Shown here: piece after piece, positions 27,501 through 41,200 of the stretch
Layout: each line of letters begins with the position of its first letter
Position numbering within the stretch: the first letter of the stretch is position 1
NCBI GenBank assembly: GCA_900660155.1
Contig: CABFPE010000229.1
Location: 1 to 64,000, forward strand
Source of the DNA: Hofstenia miamia
Taxonomy: Eukaryota > Xenacoelomorpha > Acoela > Hofsteniidae
Direction: 5' to 3'
Length of the DNA: 64,000 nucleotides
Translations under genes and position numbers: made by a program
The notes under the pieces: generated by a model
Seen by the model: the letters and a program-made list of their open reading frames with translations, nothing else
Database searches by the model: none
Told to the model about the DNA's origin: nothing

Positions 27501-29179
27501 AATAGAATTGCTTTGCTTAATTTCATTATCTCCTACTTTAATTTTGATATTAGAATTTTTTTGGTATTGCTTTGGTGTGAAAATAATAAATTGTGTTTTA
27601 TCAGGATTAACTTTTAACTTGTTTCTATTAAAATACCTAATAAGATTTTCAATATCTTTTGTTAAGAGTTTGGTTGCGTCATATGGATTTTTTGCTTCTC
27701 TTAATATACATGTATCATCCGCATATTGATAGATCGTTCCGTTTTTTAAAGTATTCGATATATCATTGACATACAATGCGAATAAAATGGGCCCTAATAC
27801 TGTTCCTTGAGGAACACCTAGATTAGTAGTAATATAATCAGAATAAGTGTTGTTAATTTTTACCCGTTGTCTTCGGTTACTTAAGAAATTCATAATGAGA
27901 TTTTTGGCACTTTCACTGAAACCTTGATTTTCTAATTTGCTTTCTAAAATATTAAAATCCATTGAATAAAAAGCTTTACTAAGATCCAATAATGCAATAG
28001 ATGTCGACAAAGTTTTATTCAAATTTGATTACATTTTTTCTAAATCCAAATTGGTTATCTGATAAAATACTATTGTCATTGAGAAAAGCGTAAATTTGCT
28101 TAGCTAAGAGCTTCTCAAAGATTTTAGCACAGGGATGTGTAATACTGTAATACTGATGGGTATAATAATAATATTAAAATAAAAAAAATAATAATATTAG
28201 CAATGTTTAAAAACCAGAAATGAGCGACAATCTCAAATAAATGAATTTAGAAAGTACTTGGTTTTTCAATAGCAGTGATTAGGCAAAACAAAATGAATAT
28301 ACCTGTTCATCACTGACAGAGTTTGGAGGATCTTCAAGACTACTCGAAGAAAATGTACGAGTTTTTGAGTCTGAATCTTCAACAACAAGATCCATTGGCA
28401 TCTTGCTCTTTAAGCAACCTATGTAACGTTGGCAGAAGTTATCACACAGCTCATGCACCTAAACAAATTCATCTGTTAAAAACTAATTCGCACAAGTAGG
28501 AATAGACAGTTTTGATTTTCAAATCGTCATACTGCTCAAGAAGTAAAAATAATACAATGAGCATTAAATAATCTGAATAAATACCAAGATATTCTACATG
28601 CTGTATGGTTCAACATGCAACTTTAACCTACATTAGAAAAAACAAAGGAAACGTAATAATAAAAGTTTTGCAATGGCTTAAAACAATCTAAGTATTTGGA
28701 CATATAATTATAGTGATAGTGAGATAGATATCCTCGTATATATCATTATGCTAAAATATATGCCTCATAACATTATAAAACAGCTTTTCGAAATACTACA
28801 CAGTTGAAAAATTTGATGCAAAGATGCTTCTAAAAAATGTGGGAAATTTTTGAAGATTGAAAATTTGACAACAAAGAAATGGATGTTTTTACTTTTCTTG
28901 ATTTCACTTTTTTTGAAACTTTCATTTCGGATCCAAAACATTCAGATCAAATTTAAATTACAGAGTACTGCACAAACTCCCATGGCGTGAAATATATTAC
29001 TCAAATACTAATGAAAAATTTGTAACATAAATGTGTAATACATACAGAAATTGTTTACTTGAAACATTGATTTTAAATGGAAAGAATATATGAAATATAA
29101 CTATCATGATAAACGAATTTGAAATTATACATATTTTGATTATTATGGATAAATAACCCTCAATACGTACAGACACGCA

Positions 29180-29213
<34 letters not shown>

Positions 29214-29240
29214 TATACATACATATACATATATATATAC

Positions 29241-29285
<45 letters not shown>

Positions 29286-32200
29286 TGTGAATAATAAANT
29301 GACGCTCTGATCCTGTGAGCAAACACACTTTAACAGTGATTATGCAAAACTACAGTAGAGTATTTGTACTTTTGCTAATAATAAACAGTTCTTTCTCTTT
29401 CGCTGGGTCATAAATTAGAACGTAAAATCGATGGACGTACGAAAAGGATTAACTATAACAACTTAGCAGGAACATATAAATCTTTATCAATAACGAATTA
29501 AATCCTTAACATGCTAATGGTTGTATAGAGCAATGTCGTTGCGAAAGACAACCGTTGATAGAAACACTATTTACCTTTTCAAGTTCAAGGAGATGTAAGC
29601 GAAGAACTTGCACCGCCAGCAGCATCTTAAAAACAGACAAAGTAAATATAAAATAAATAAAATAGTAAATAAAAGGACACTCAATAAGTATGTAACAACT
29701 TTGTTATTGGACTTTTAATTGTTAGTAAACAAATTCATAAAAGTTTAATAGCTATCAAACATCATGATGAGAACGACATTAACAAGTGATGTTCATCCCG
29801 CCAAAATAGCTTACATTTTTTCAGAGTGGTGCTGATGTGTAAATTTTGTATATGCATGCTGATTCTTAAACAATTCAGAGTGTTCTCGAATCTCGATGGT
29901 CATTGATGTGATAAACAATTAAAACTATTAGTTGGCTTGACAAAATATGTCTGTGAATAAACTATCATCGATTTATTTGTAATCTTATACTATAATACAA
30001 TCATTTTGTTGAAGGCGAGTGGCGGCCCCTCCAATAATTTCATAGTGGCTATGGGACCATTTAGGCTTTGTACATTTTGTTAAAAGTTTTGGCTCTTCAT
30101 TTTTTAAGTTTTGAAGCTGATGTTTTCAAAATAACAAATATAGACATACTTTAGACATGACCATTCATGTGAACTATGGAATAAAAGCTTCGAAGTGATC
30201 AGTTTGATGGCGAGAGCTATCTACTGATAATTACAGCAAACATTGTACTACGCCGAGTTAGATAGCAGGCCAAACGGTTCCAGTTTTATAAAATTATCAG
30301 TAAAAATCAACACAGAATGCAAAAAAACTTGAATTGCTTAAAATAATTGTAGATAAATACAGAGTAGAGTGGCCCCAACTGCACTCAAAATAATTGGATT
30401 GCAAAATTAATCGTTTCAAAATGTTTGAATTTGAGCAGGAACGCAATTTTGCTGAAAAAAGCCTCACCACGGAATGTAGATATGTGTGCACTTAGATGTG
30501 GAGATTGACGGAGTAAATACCATGGTAAAAGTAAGAGTAAATAAATTAGTGATTTACGCTAGACCTATTTAAAGTAAGTCCCATTGACAAGGATAAACGC
30601 AGACGATCTGACCGAAATATTGATAAAATAACCAAAAGCGACAATTTGATTATTATACAATTGCGTAAATGATTATTAATTGCGGGGAAAGTCAGACAAA
30701 ATGTGTTGTAAAACATTGTGCATGTGATTACCAACACTGCTAATATCTTTAAGCTATTCCAAACAAACGGAGAAATCAGCCTTCGGTATCTGGCCGACAC
30801 AATCCCCGGCCATATGCCTATTTACAGAGAATATTAGCTAAGAGCCAATGGGAATAAGTGTAGATGTTATCGTGTAATTGGCCAGTGTACCTGTCAGAAA
30901 GGCGGCTTGCTTTGATCATAAGTCAGCCAAGCATGAAACTAGCTGCAGGAGGGTGACGCGGTTAACCTGTGGCCAAGCAAGGGTTAATTGGCCAATGATC
31001 AAGCCTTGTTGACATGAAACGAATGTAAACATGCCAAAGAAACTTGTTACGATTTAAACGAATACATCGTAATAAAAACTAGCGTTTATCGCGAACACAC
31101 CACTGCTCTAAATTTCATTTGTTTCAATCCCATATGTAGTATAATTTTACTAACAGCGTTATAAATCATCGCTATAAAAACGCTGTCCTGATAATCGCTA
31201 CACGCCTTTTCATAATCCTCATCTAAATTTCACGTCTGTCACATAAGCGATCGTGTGGAGATGAAACCTTTATGGCAAGTGTTAATTCACGGAAAGTAAT
31301 TGGAGTGATTGCAATATGAAAAACACCAGTTCCAAATAACTCACCTTAATCAGTTCTGACGTTTCATTAAGTACATTAAACCTCATTGATGGGAATATTA
31401 TTATTTGGTGAAAAAACCATTTTTATTTAAATTACGAATCCAAACTAGCCAAATTAAAACAACAACGCAAGACAACCAAAGTGAAAAGATTTAGTTTTTA
31501 CTTGCATTTGATTAATAAATGCTGTATTTCCACAACGACAGGGGTCTTTTAAAAAGAATAAATTGATGATATTCAACATTGAAGCTTCACTTGGTCACAG
31601 TTCAATTTTAATGAATAAAATTGATTGGATATCTAATATGTTGTACTGAACAACTATAGAATAAGGAATGCGTGAAAGCCCTATTTAGGATTATCTATTT
31701 TTATTGATATTGACACTTCCTGATAAAGATCGATTGAATGTATTTTTTACTCTTGGTTATTTTAACGGAATTGTATATATTCTTTTACTGATATCAATTA
31801 TATAAAATGTTTATAAGAAAATATTAAACCTAAAAAACTCTGCTACAAAATCTAGGGTTTTTCAGCTAAACGTAATCTAATGACGGATGAAATGATGCGT
31901 AAGCAAAACTAAACCATAGAGAAAACTATGATCTGGTTGTGTTGTCATTGATAGGTACGTCACCAGGTCAAATTCTGTTTCAAAAAAACTTAGCAGTGTA
32001 ATAAGGAAACATATCATAATATTTAATAAAAAAATTAACAAATCAAAAACATTAAAAAATAGTTATATATTGATTACGATCATCTCAATGTTTAACATAA
32101 TCTTTTTATAAATTCAATACATATACGATTGTCTTAGGCCAACCAATTTTTGATGAGGCTTTACATAGTCAAATAAACTCGTCGGTACATAATTCTAACG

Positions 32201-35200
32201 AATGTGTAGCACATTGAAATATTAAATTTATAATTAGTTTCATCTGCGATCGTAAAATTTAGATCTCACGTTTTATAAAAATACGCTAGACGCAGAAATA
32301 CTACAATTTAAATTTATGAATATGGACAATTTAGTTTCATTAAAATTAATATTCTATCATTTGAATCTTGGTGGAAAATGATAAATGGGATTTTTGGTTA
32401 TTTCGTAAAATCGGTTTGTTAATTTGGCCAGAACTTGCAAGAACATTGAATTCACACGAGATACGGTTAATTTACGCTCGATTTTTTTAGAACGAAATAG
32501 AGAAGGAATTTCTAAGAATGCTTTGAATTTGGGCAACGGGGCAAGGCGCAGGAATAAAAATGTCTCAATACAGAAGTCAGTCAGAAGAAAATTAAATAGA
32601 GGATATTTAACTATGGGTGAAATCTCGTTTAAGACGTAGCAGAACAAAAGATCTGCTAAATGTATTACCTTTAAAGACGCGAGAGAGTAATTGAATTATC
32701 TTCAATCGCATATTGAAAGACTTTTAAGGACAAGCAAGAGAAAAGAGAGAGAACGTGCAGTTAGCAAAAAATACATTTCTCTCATGCACTTTTCCTAATA
32801 TTTATCAGAGTACCTGCCAATGAAAGCTTCTTATCAAATTTCTGTTCAAAACTTTCATAACTTTCATAAACAAATGCAAACATAATGTGATATTTTACAA
32901 CCCACTGGAAATGAGTATATTTTTCATAAGTCTTCAATTGATTAACTGAAGAATACCTTGTACACTTCATAGCAATTGCTTTAAACAGTGAAGTGAATTA
33001 CAAGATTATAATGATCATTTACCTATGCTAAGGAAGTCAAGTTTTTTATCGTGCTGATTTGCTTCAATTAGCAACAAGAATATGAAATAGATGTGTATTA
33101 TTCTATACTTATAGTCTAAAGACCACTCCAACTCCCCCTCGAAAATCGTAAACACAAATAACAAAAGCCCACAAAGATATTTGAATTTTGATGAAATATG
33201 ATTGAATTAACTATCATAATGCTTAACTCAACAATTTTAGAAAATTGTATACAGTTCCCTCCAGCCTCACAGAAATTCTTCTTAACACGATTGATTTTTT
33301 CACATAATTTGTTAAGATTTACCTCAGAAAAACGTCAGCAAAAGTTTCAATTAAAAATGTCTAAATCACATTAATTCATGTAAAGGAAAAAATACGATGA
33401 TAATCACGATATAGCGAGGAAGTCTGCGCCTTCTGAATGATTTTTCAGTATTAGTATAAAATATCAGAAAATATTCACAATTTCAATGAAAAATGAGTAG
33501 CAAATTGCAAGAAACTTTTAAACAGTTGCTTCACTCGCAAATAATTACACTCTTTCAAGATTTGCATTGCCAAGAATAACAATTTCAAATTTTTTAGTTT
33601 GAAATGAAAATCTCTAAAAAAGGATGAGGCGCAACCTTGAAAATAATGACAATTTGCCAAGTACTGCACAAAACGAAGTAGTAAATGGAGGAATATTTCT
33701 TGAATAAAGGCTCATTACATAGATAAGATCTAAGCAACACAAACATGGCCAGAAAAATATAGTATCTCCGATAGAGATTTGCACTTTATATGGCCAAATG
33801 AAACAATAAATAGTATGGGGAAGAAATGAACCCCTATGGGCGCAATGTGATAAAGATAAATATTTAGAGAGTAAATGCTAGCGAGTGCATCAGAAGTAAG
33901 AAAGCCTTTGGCTGTGAGTAGAAGCAGTAATAGACGATTAGAAAAGCAGAACGACTGCTAGGGCGTATATGAGTTTACATGTTTACATAGATTGGAGATC
34001 GATAACAGCGTTTTTAAACATTGAGATTGACTCCCGCGATGATAAGCGCTGTCCATACAAACACACCAGCCCATAGACGCTATCTTAGTGTAACAATATA
34101 CCAGCGTCAAATTAGCCGTCATAAATACATTTCGTCATCTCTCTTCAAATTCATAGATATTCGTTTCTATATAGTGACATTTCTATGTATCCTTCACAAA
34201 AAATTCGCGAATGGACCTCAACTTAGAATATATTATAAACAAGTTTCCCCAAAAAAAAGATGAAGCAACGAGTAGAATCAGTGGCATAGCAAGGATTTCC
34301 CTTAAAGAAGAGGAGTAGACATGTTTTCATAGATGACTTCTCGCAAATTTCTAAACTATTTTTGTTCATACATGGAGAGGCGCAAATGAATTCAAATAAT
34401 TAATAACAATTTCAATATCACGTGTGTTTTAGCGTTGAACAAATACATCACGGAAAATCAATAATTTTATTAAAATGAAATTTTTCAAAAATTATCTGAG
34501 GCAGACCAGGTGAAAATTTTTTTGGATAGCCTTTGAAAAACATGTCTTAAGAAGATGGTATGATAAGGATTTAGAAATGAAGATATGAAAAGAAGATCTA
34601 CATGTTTCTATTTAGGGCATAAACCCAGACTATATGATTCAGGATGCAAAAAATGTATCTTTCTACATGGAATAGAAAAAACACGACGATATCAATAAAT
34701 TTCTGCGTCAGCTTACTTAATCGATCTACTTAACTGCAGCTGCAATTTAGAGGAAACGGTGAAAATAATCCAAATTACAAAAACACACAATCATTAAAAA
34801 TTTAAGCAAAACTCAAAATAAACGCTATACATAAATATAATTCTAGGTTTACGTTTCTCACGGGGTAGAACAACTTCTTAGATAAATATAAAATACTTCA
34901 CTAAGCATTGAAGTAAAATTTTAAATTCGTTATATATATATAGAAATATATACTGATGTGTACTTGGCAACATATTCATTTTGGTGAATACATCACGGTC
35001 GGCACTAAAAATGATGGGAGGGAGTACGCGTGACAACGCGTCTTAATCGACCTATTCGAATTTTTAAAATCGAAATTTTTTAAAATGACTGTATATTTCA
35101 TTTTTATAATACAGGTGACGGATTACTGAAATGAATTATGATGCATAGTACGAGTTGTACATTTCTGTGTCAATGAACTATGACAAACAAAACCTCACTT

Positions 35201-38200
35201 GATCTCAATTCAACTGTGTAGTTAAAAATTGCGGTTTCAGAAGAAGGGTCATTGCTAACTAAGCTTACAAGTAGTAAATCTCTATTAATAATTATAGCCT
35301 ACCTTCAGATTTTAAAACTGGAATTATTATTATTATTACAATAGTGATACCTATTGCGTGTAATACAGCTCGTATCAAATTCAATAATAGGATTAAAGTG
35401 AAAATCGTAGACGTCTCAACGATATCTTTTTAGAAAATGAATTAATAGTTTGGTAAATATCTGATAGGATATCGGGGGCAAGGGACGAGTGCATGTTAAT
35501 TAGAGGTAATGGGCTCGTAATTGAGGAACGGGACGATCGGTAAATGACAGAAGTGTGTTAAGTAGAGTGACCGACTTAAAGAGACTTAATGAGTTCAATT
35601 AACAAAAAACAAACTACATACCAAGTTGTCAGACTCGCGATCCACTGGGAACATGTTCTTGTCGCTCTAAAAGAAAAGTATTTATAAATCAATATTTAAG
35701 AAACGTCGAAAATGAAAAAATCTAAAAATTCAGCAAAATGAGTAAGATTTTTATCCAAAAACGACCTACATGAATATTCAATTATGCATTCAATTTCCAT
35801 GGAAATCATTCCAAAAATGTCAAATTTTCGAAAAGCTTCTATTGATTAAAGTATTTTAACACATTTTTCAAATAAGTATACTAAAAATTATTTAAAACGT
35901 TTATTCGTTTGAGTATGGTTATTACATATTTCTGCCAAGATCTAGGTTGGGTTTAGGTATTTCAGAGGCAGAATTCAGAGGCATTAAATTTGTTTAATCA
36001 CTAGCAACAGTTACTAAAGTAAGTGGAATCGAAATGTCTATACTGGCAATTATACCTGCCAAACTAAATTTCCACTGTCGATAAAAAATAACTATGACAT
36101 TGTTTAAAGTAAAAGCAACTTCAAAGCAATCTTAAATAAAACTTTCAATTTAAAAGGCGAACGTTAAATGGCGCAAAAGGTTTTTTATTCAAAACTTGTA
36201 ATGAAATATTGTATTACATGGAAAAGATCCTCCATAAAACTATTGCAAGTGATAAAATAAACATTTTAATGGAAGGAAGTGACGTAATGTACAGTGAGAA
36301 AGTGGCTGGATTAATTTAGGATGTTACAACCCTCTTTGGAGCCATAAATGTAAAATGAAACCTGAGGCATTTTTAAGATTCAAACAGAGACAAAGTACTG
36401 CCCCGTTAGCCTCGAGAATAAGATATTAAGATGGCCACCACAGCTGCGCAATCATAAAGTAAAGTATTTTAAAGAGAGGAGCTAATGAAAAAGCGACACT
36501 AGCGTGCATAAAAAATGCCCGCAGATAAAATGTGTATTACGCAAATGAAAATGGAAAATGACAGCTTTTCCTCCCAATAACAACACTTTCATTGAAACAA
36601 CAAACGAAAACAATTGTAAACAACAATAAACAAGGATGCGATGGACAGTGATACAAGGCCTAGCAGCGGAGTGAAATATAAACCCGTATACAACCTTGAG
36701 TATGACAGACAAGCAGTGTACAAAAACCATTTGTCTATTGATAGTGACAATCTAATAAAGAAGTCATTAGCAAAGCATGTGTGCAAAATTCGCTTCTAAA
36801 GCTGCGTTAATTCCTTAAAATCATTTGAATCAAATCAACAGAACGATCGAAAAAAATAATCGATAAGCAAATCCCAGAAAATCCTAACCAATTTGTTATG
36901 GACAATTTCATTAGTAAATAGTTAAGTAACTATAGATAGCAACACAGTAAACACTACTAACCTCAAAGAACTGTTTGGAAAACATTGTGATATCTTCATT
37001 GAATGAGTCTGAAGAGCATACGTCTGCACTTGCCATCCCCGGTTCCCGAGGAGTGCAGGTGGCTAATTCACACTTCTCAAATATCAACTCTAACAGTGGA
37101 TACAGAGGATGACTAAATGACTATAGTTAAGAAAATCAGAATGCTTACCAAGTTAATAGCATGAGCATCAATGATCATTTCAACATAACTAGAGGGCTAC
37201 GTAACAAATCTATGCTAGAGTAATTAAAAAGGTTTAGTGTCTTTACATGATTAAGATATGTAGGTGAAAAACGTGATACTCATGCAATAATGAATGAAAA
37301 TAAACTAGATTAGCTTAACCGGGCATAAACAACTGTAATATTCAACAATAAACACATGGTTGTATAAAATAAATATACGATTCAGCTTGAGATACGTTGA
37401 AACATTTAACAATCTTAAGTTCAAAATATAATTTATACACTCCTAAAGAATTAACAGGGTGAAAATTATAGCCGACGCATTGAAATAAGAATATATTAAA
37501 AAAAACTTAATATATAAAAATGAATATAGTCTGTGTTTTTTTATGCAGGATACTTGTTACTAGCAAAACATACAAAGCCTACGGAATTGTGTAATTAACC
37601 AATTAATTCTACGAGTATGACACCAACAATAAAGCAATTATGCCAAGATTCCATTTGCGATGAAGGCCTCAAGGTAATGGCCCGATAATTGCAGACAGGC
37701 CGCACTTAATTGGCCTCGTGTGGACGCGTGGACTCAATTATTACAACATACAACTAGGCACTTGTTAACTTTTATTGTATTATAAGATTTCATTAACTTT
37801 TATAATTCTTCGTACATGAAGCTCATGAATTGAACAACTAACTTATTCATTTTGTTTTTTACGAATTTCAACACTCTGTTAAATTCAGTAAATTATTAAA
37901 ACTAATTTTTTTCTATTCTATCGCTAAAAACGTTTTTCATTTTTCGTGTTGCCTCATGGAAATTTTTTTTGAAAAAATACATAGTAATTATGTGTTTGGC
38001 GCTAAGAACCGAAAATTTACATTTATCTACAATTAGCACTAAATATTATTATTAAGAGGCATTTTGAGTTTTTATACTATTTAGAGCTTTTTAAGATTAG
38101 ATTTAAAGAAAACAGTTTTGTGCACTAGTACGAACTAATGTTATAGATTTAACTGTTGTAAGTAATTTTGAAATAGATTGGTTTCACAAAATACTGTTTG

Positions 38201-41200
38201 CACATTGCTTCGAAAATAGCAATAAATATGGATAATATGCACTTGTATGTGCACATGTGTACATATAATTATTTCCAACATGTAGGAACTACTGCGCAGA
38301 GGATTCAATATATTGCTGCGTCAACACATTCCAGTGAAGACTAGTATGTTGAAAATGATGTTGACGTAAACACATTGAAATTAATCGTTCTTCACATAGC
38401 ATGTAGGTTCCACACTGTGACAGACATCTAATGATAACGATGCTTAAGAAAGACCGCGTTTGATAATACGGTATCAGGATGTTCTTGCAACTACAAACAC
38501 ATTGTATCTGCTAAATGTCAATTGTTTGCCTGATTTTAGGCGGAATGACCACGTCTGCATGCAATTGCAAATTCACAATTTACTATGCATTAAAACGAAA
38601 AATCGATTTTCGACTCACTCAGAAAACTTAACATTGTTTTACAAAGCTTAAAAAACAATTCTGAATTTTAGTAGTATCATTGCTTTGTTCATTCAGATTC
38701 ATGGCTACACCATGCTCTTGTTTATAGTATGGCATAGCATTGCAGTATATATTTCGGTTTAATAACCATAGAAATCTAGGAAATATTGTTTTTGACAAAA
38801 ATTCACAAGAAAAAATAAACAAAAATACTGAAAATATATCCCAAATTTGGTAGCCGTACTTGGCCAAAATATCAGATACTCTACATACTCAAATCCCAAT
38901 CCATTGACAGCAAAGCATATCGCCACAAACCTCTTACTTTAGAAATGCTCTGAATCAGCAGTAATTTGAAGTGCGCCAAAATTTTAAACTATTTATGTAT
39001 GGCGTAAGTTTTCTAGACTAGACAATTTTTTAAAACTAATTAATTATTAATTACTAGCACTTTGTAAATCTTGATTGTAATCAGATCAAGTAAAAAATAT
39101 TAGATGTTATCACCTGGATATTCTAACAAATTCAGTTATTATTGTTGCGCAATTGTGAAAATTCTAGAATACAAAAACCTTTGAACAGACATTCTTTAGC
39201 AAACATTAGACGCCGTGTTTTTCTAGCTTAGGTATATAAATTAAATATTAACAATTTAGAACAGCGGGGCAGTTATCAAATATATTTAAATCAGATTAAA
39301 CGAATTTAATAGGCTTTCTTATATTGAAGAATTACGCTAAAATGTGACTGTAGATAATCAAGGTTGTTGTTATTAATTTGACAGTAATATATTGCAAAAT
39401 GCGACTGCGCCCAGAAATTGTTCGTTAAACAACTTAAGCATCACATGCGTTTCAGAAAAATGTTGGTTATGCGAGTCATTAGCGGAACTATACTATCAAA
39501 ACAGAAGTTCTAATGAAAAAACTTGAAACAAAGTAAATAATTCATTTAGAAATTCACAAAAGTTAGCTAACTTCAACTGCAACTTCATAACGAGTATCAT
39601 GTAAAAATGGATTTCACACTTGCATTCAAAAATTACAGGTTGGATTCTCAATCAAATTATTTGAACATTTCAAAGAAAAATATATGAATTTGAATACGAA
39701 ATGCTAAAAATAGCAAGATCCTTTATTATTTTACTACTTACAAAAACAATGACGACTTTCATACAGTGGCGCGTTTATGACTTTAAAACAGAGGGCTGAC
39801 ACCCATTTTTATAGAAAGAAATTGCAAAAAAAAGTTTTTTGAACAAACATAACCATACACAAAATGCAATCGTCTGTTTTTAGCAGCAAATCGATTGATA
39901 ACATCTTGAATTAACGTGAACTATTTTCAATTTTGGGGAAAATAGAACACTTTTCTTTAGTGTTCGTAGTTGGCCCCAAAAAGGGGGGGGGCGATCGTCC
40001 TAAACGTGCCACTGCTTTCATAAAACAAAAAATATCAAAATCTGCTTAAATTAATAACCAATGGCTATCGACTTCATTAAGTAGCACTTGATCAGGATTG
40101 AATTCCAGTGCGCTATAGACGTAGACGGCACAATAATACAAAAAGGATCTTTTGGATATCCTGTAAAGCTCAGACTAAAGTGTTCTTCTGCAGATGTTCG
40201 TTTACAATAACACATTTTATATAAAAATTTGCTACGTGTAAATATAATTAATTAATTTCAAATAATTTGATCAAAATTTACTGTGCAAGACGAAAGCAAA
40301 TTATACTCCACGTTTTATCGGCATATAGTGGCATGTTGAAACAAATTATTAAATTTGAGATAAGATCAACCAGCCAAACAAACAAAACCAACGTTTATAT
40401 CAGGGAAGGGCCACTTAATCCCAGTTCTGCTTGTTAATGGAATTACAACACGTGCCAAGCTGCCAACTAGACCATTTTTCTATATACTTCTGCAAATGAA
40501 AATTTCGATTTTCCATCAAATATTGTAAATTCTTTTAATCATAAATAAAAGTTTAAAATATGCTACTATTATTTACTAATAAACAAATCATTCTTGTTCA
40601 GAACTCGATGTTCAGATCAGGTCGAGGTTGAATAGCATAACTAATGACTTATTCTACGAGTAGTTGGGACACATATTACATAGATAACCCCATTGATAAT
40701 CAATCAGAATACCTTCAATCAAAAAAAATCTGAATTACAATAAGTGTAGCGTTTTATTTTATAGATTAAATGAAGGAAAGTGCAAACATCGATTGACCCG
40801 TTTCCACATAAACGTAGGCAGGTGACTTCCAATGCAAGTGATAACGTTACATTCCTGCTTAAGTGTATGCAATAGTATGTCATAGGATAATAGATTAACA
40901 AAATATTTCTCAAACACTGATTTTTAAAAATGAATACGTATTCAACACAAGATACCATTGTACATTAAGAATTTAGAAATGATCCGCTAATTTATAAATA
41001 CATTAATTGAAACAATCAGAAATTGAAAAATATAACTACTTTTTCTATTTTTTGACATCTCATACTTAGACAATATTTAAAATTATGTTGAAAAGTTGCG
41101 TTTTCTTTTACTAATGCAGATTAAATTGAAAACGGATGGACACAATCACATATTTCAAAGAAGTTTTAAATTTAAGAAGCCTCTTTGGACATCTCTGAGT

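Larger units (their letters stand above)
22349..28302 (-). other. Meis/hth intron (5,954 bp)
   Basis: It holds an inverted Meis half-site pair (22,563-22,576), GC-richer islands (23,690-23,885 and 25,195-25,600) and a 5'-truncated LINE (about 26,940-28,160) lying in the same orientation as the gene. Confidence 0.8.
29626..35621 (-). other. Meis/hth intron (5,996 bp)
   Basis: It is AT-rich with GC-richer islands at 30,785-31,020 and 35,465-35,590. A hAT-like fragment lies at about 34,280 and a short TA run near 34,931-34,955. No gene is recognised inside. Confidence 0.75.

Noticed and set aside
28997-29328. Two overlapping open frames across the TA/TACA tract
   Set aside because: They are translations of a microsatellite and span an undetermined base.
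32357-32647. Paired open frames on both strands
   Set aside because: No motif and no balanced composition; likely chance frames in an intron.
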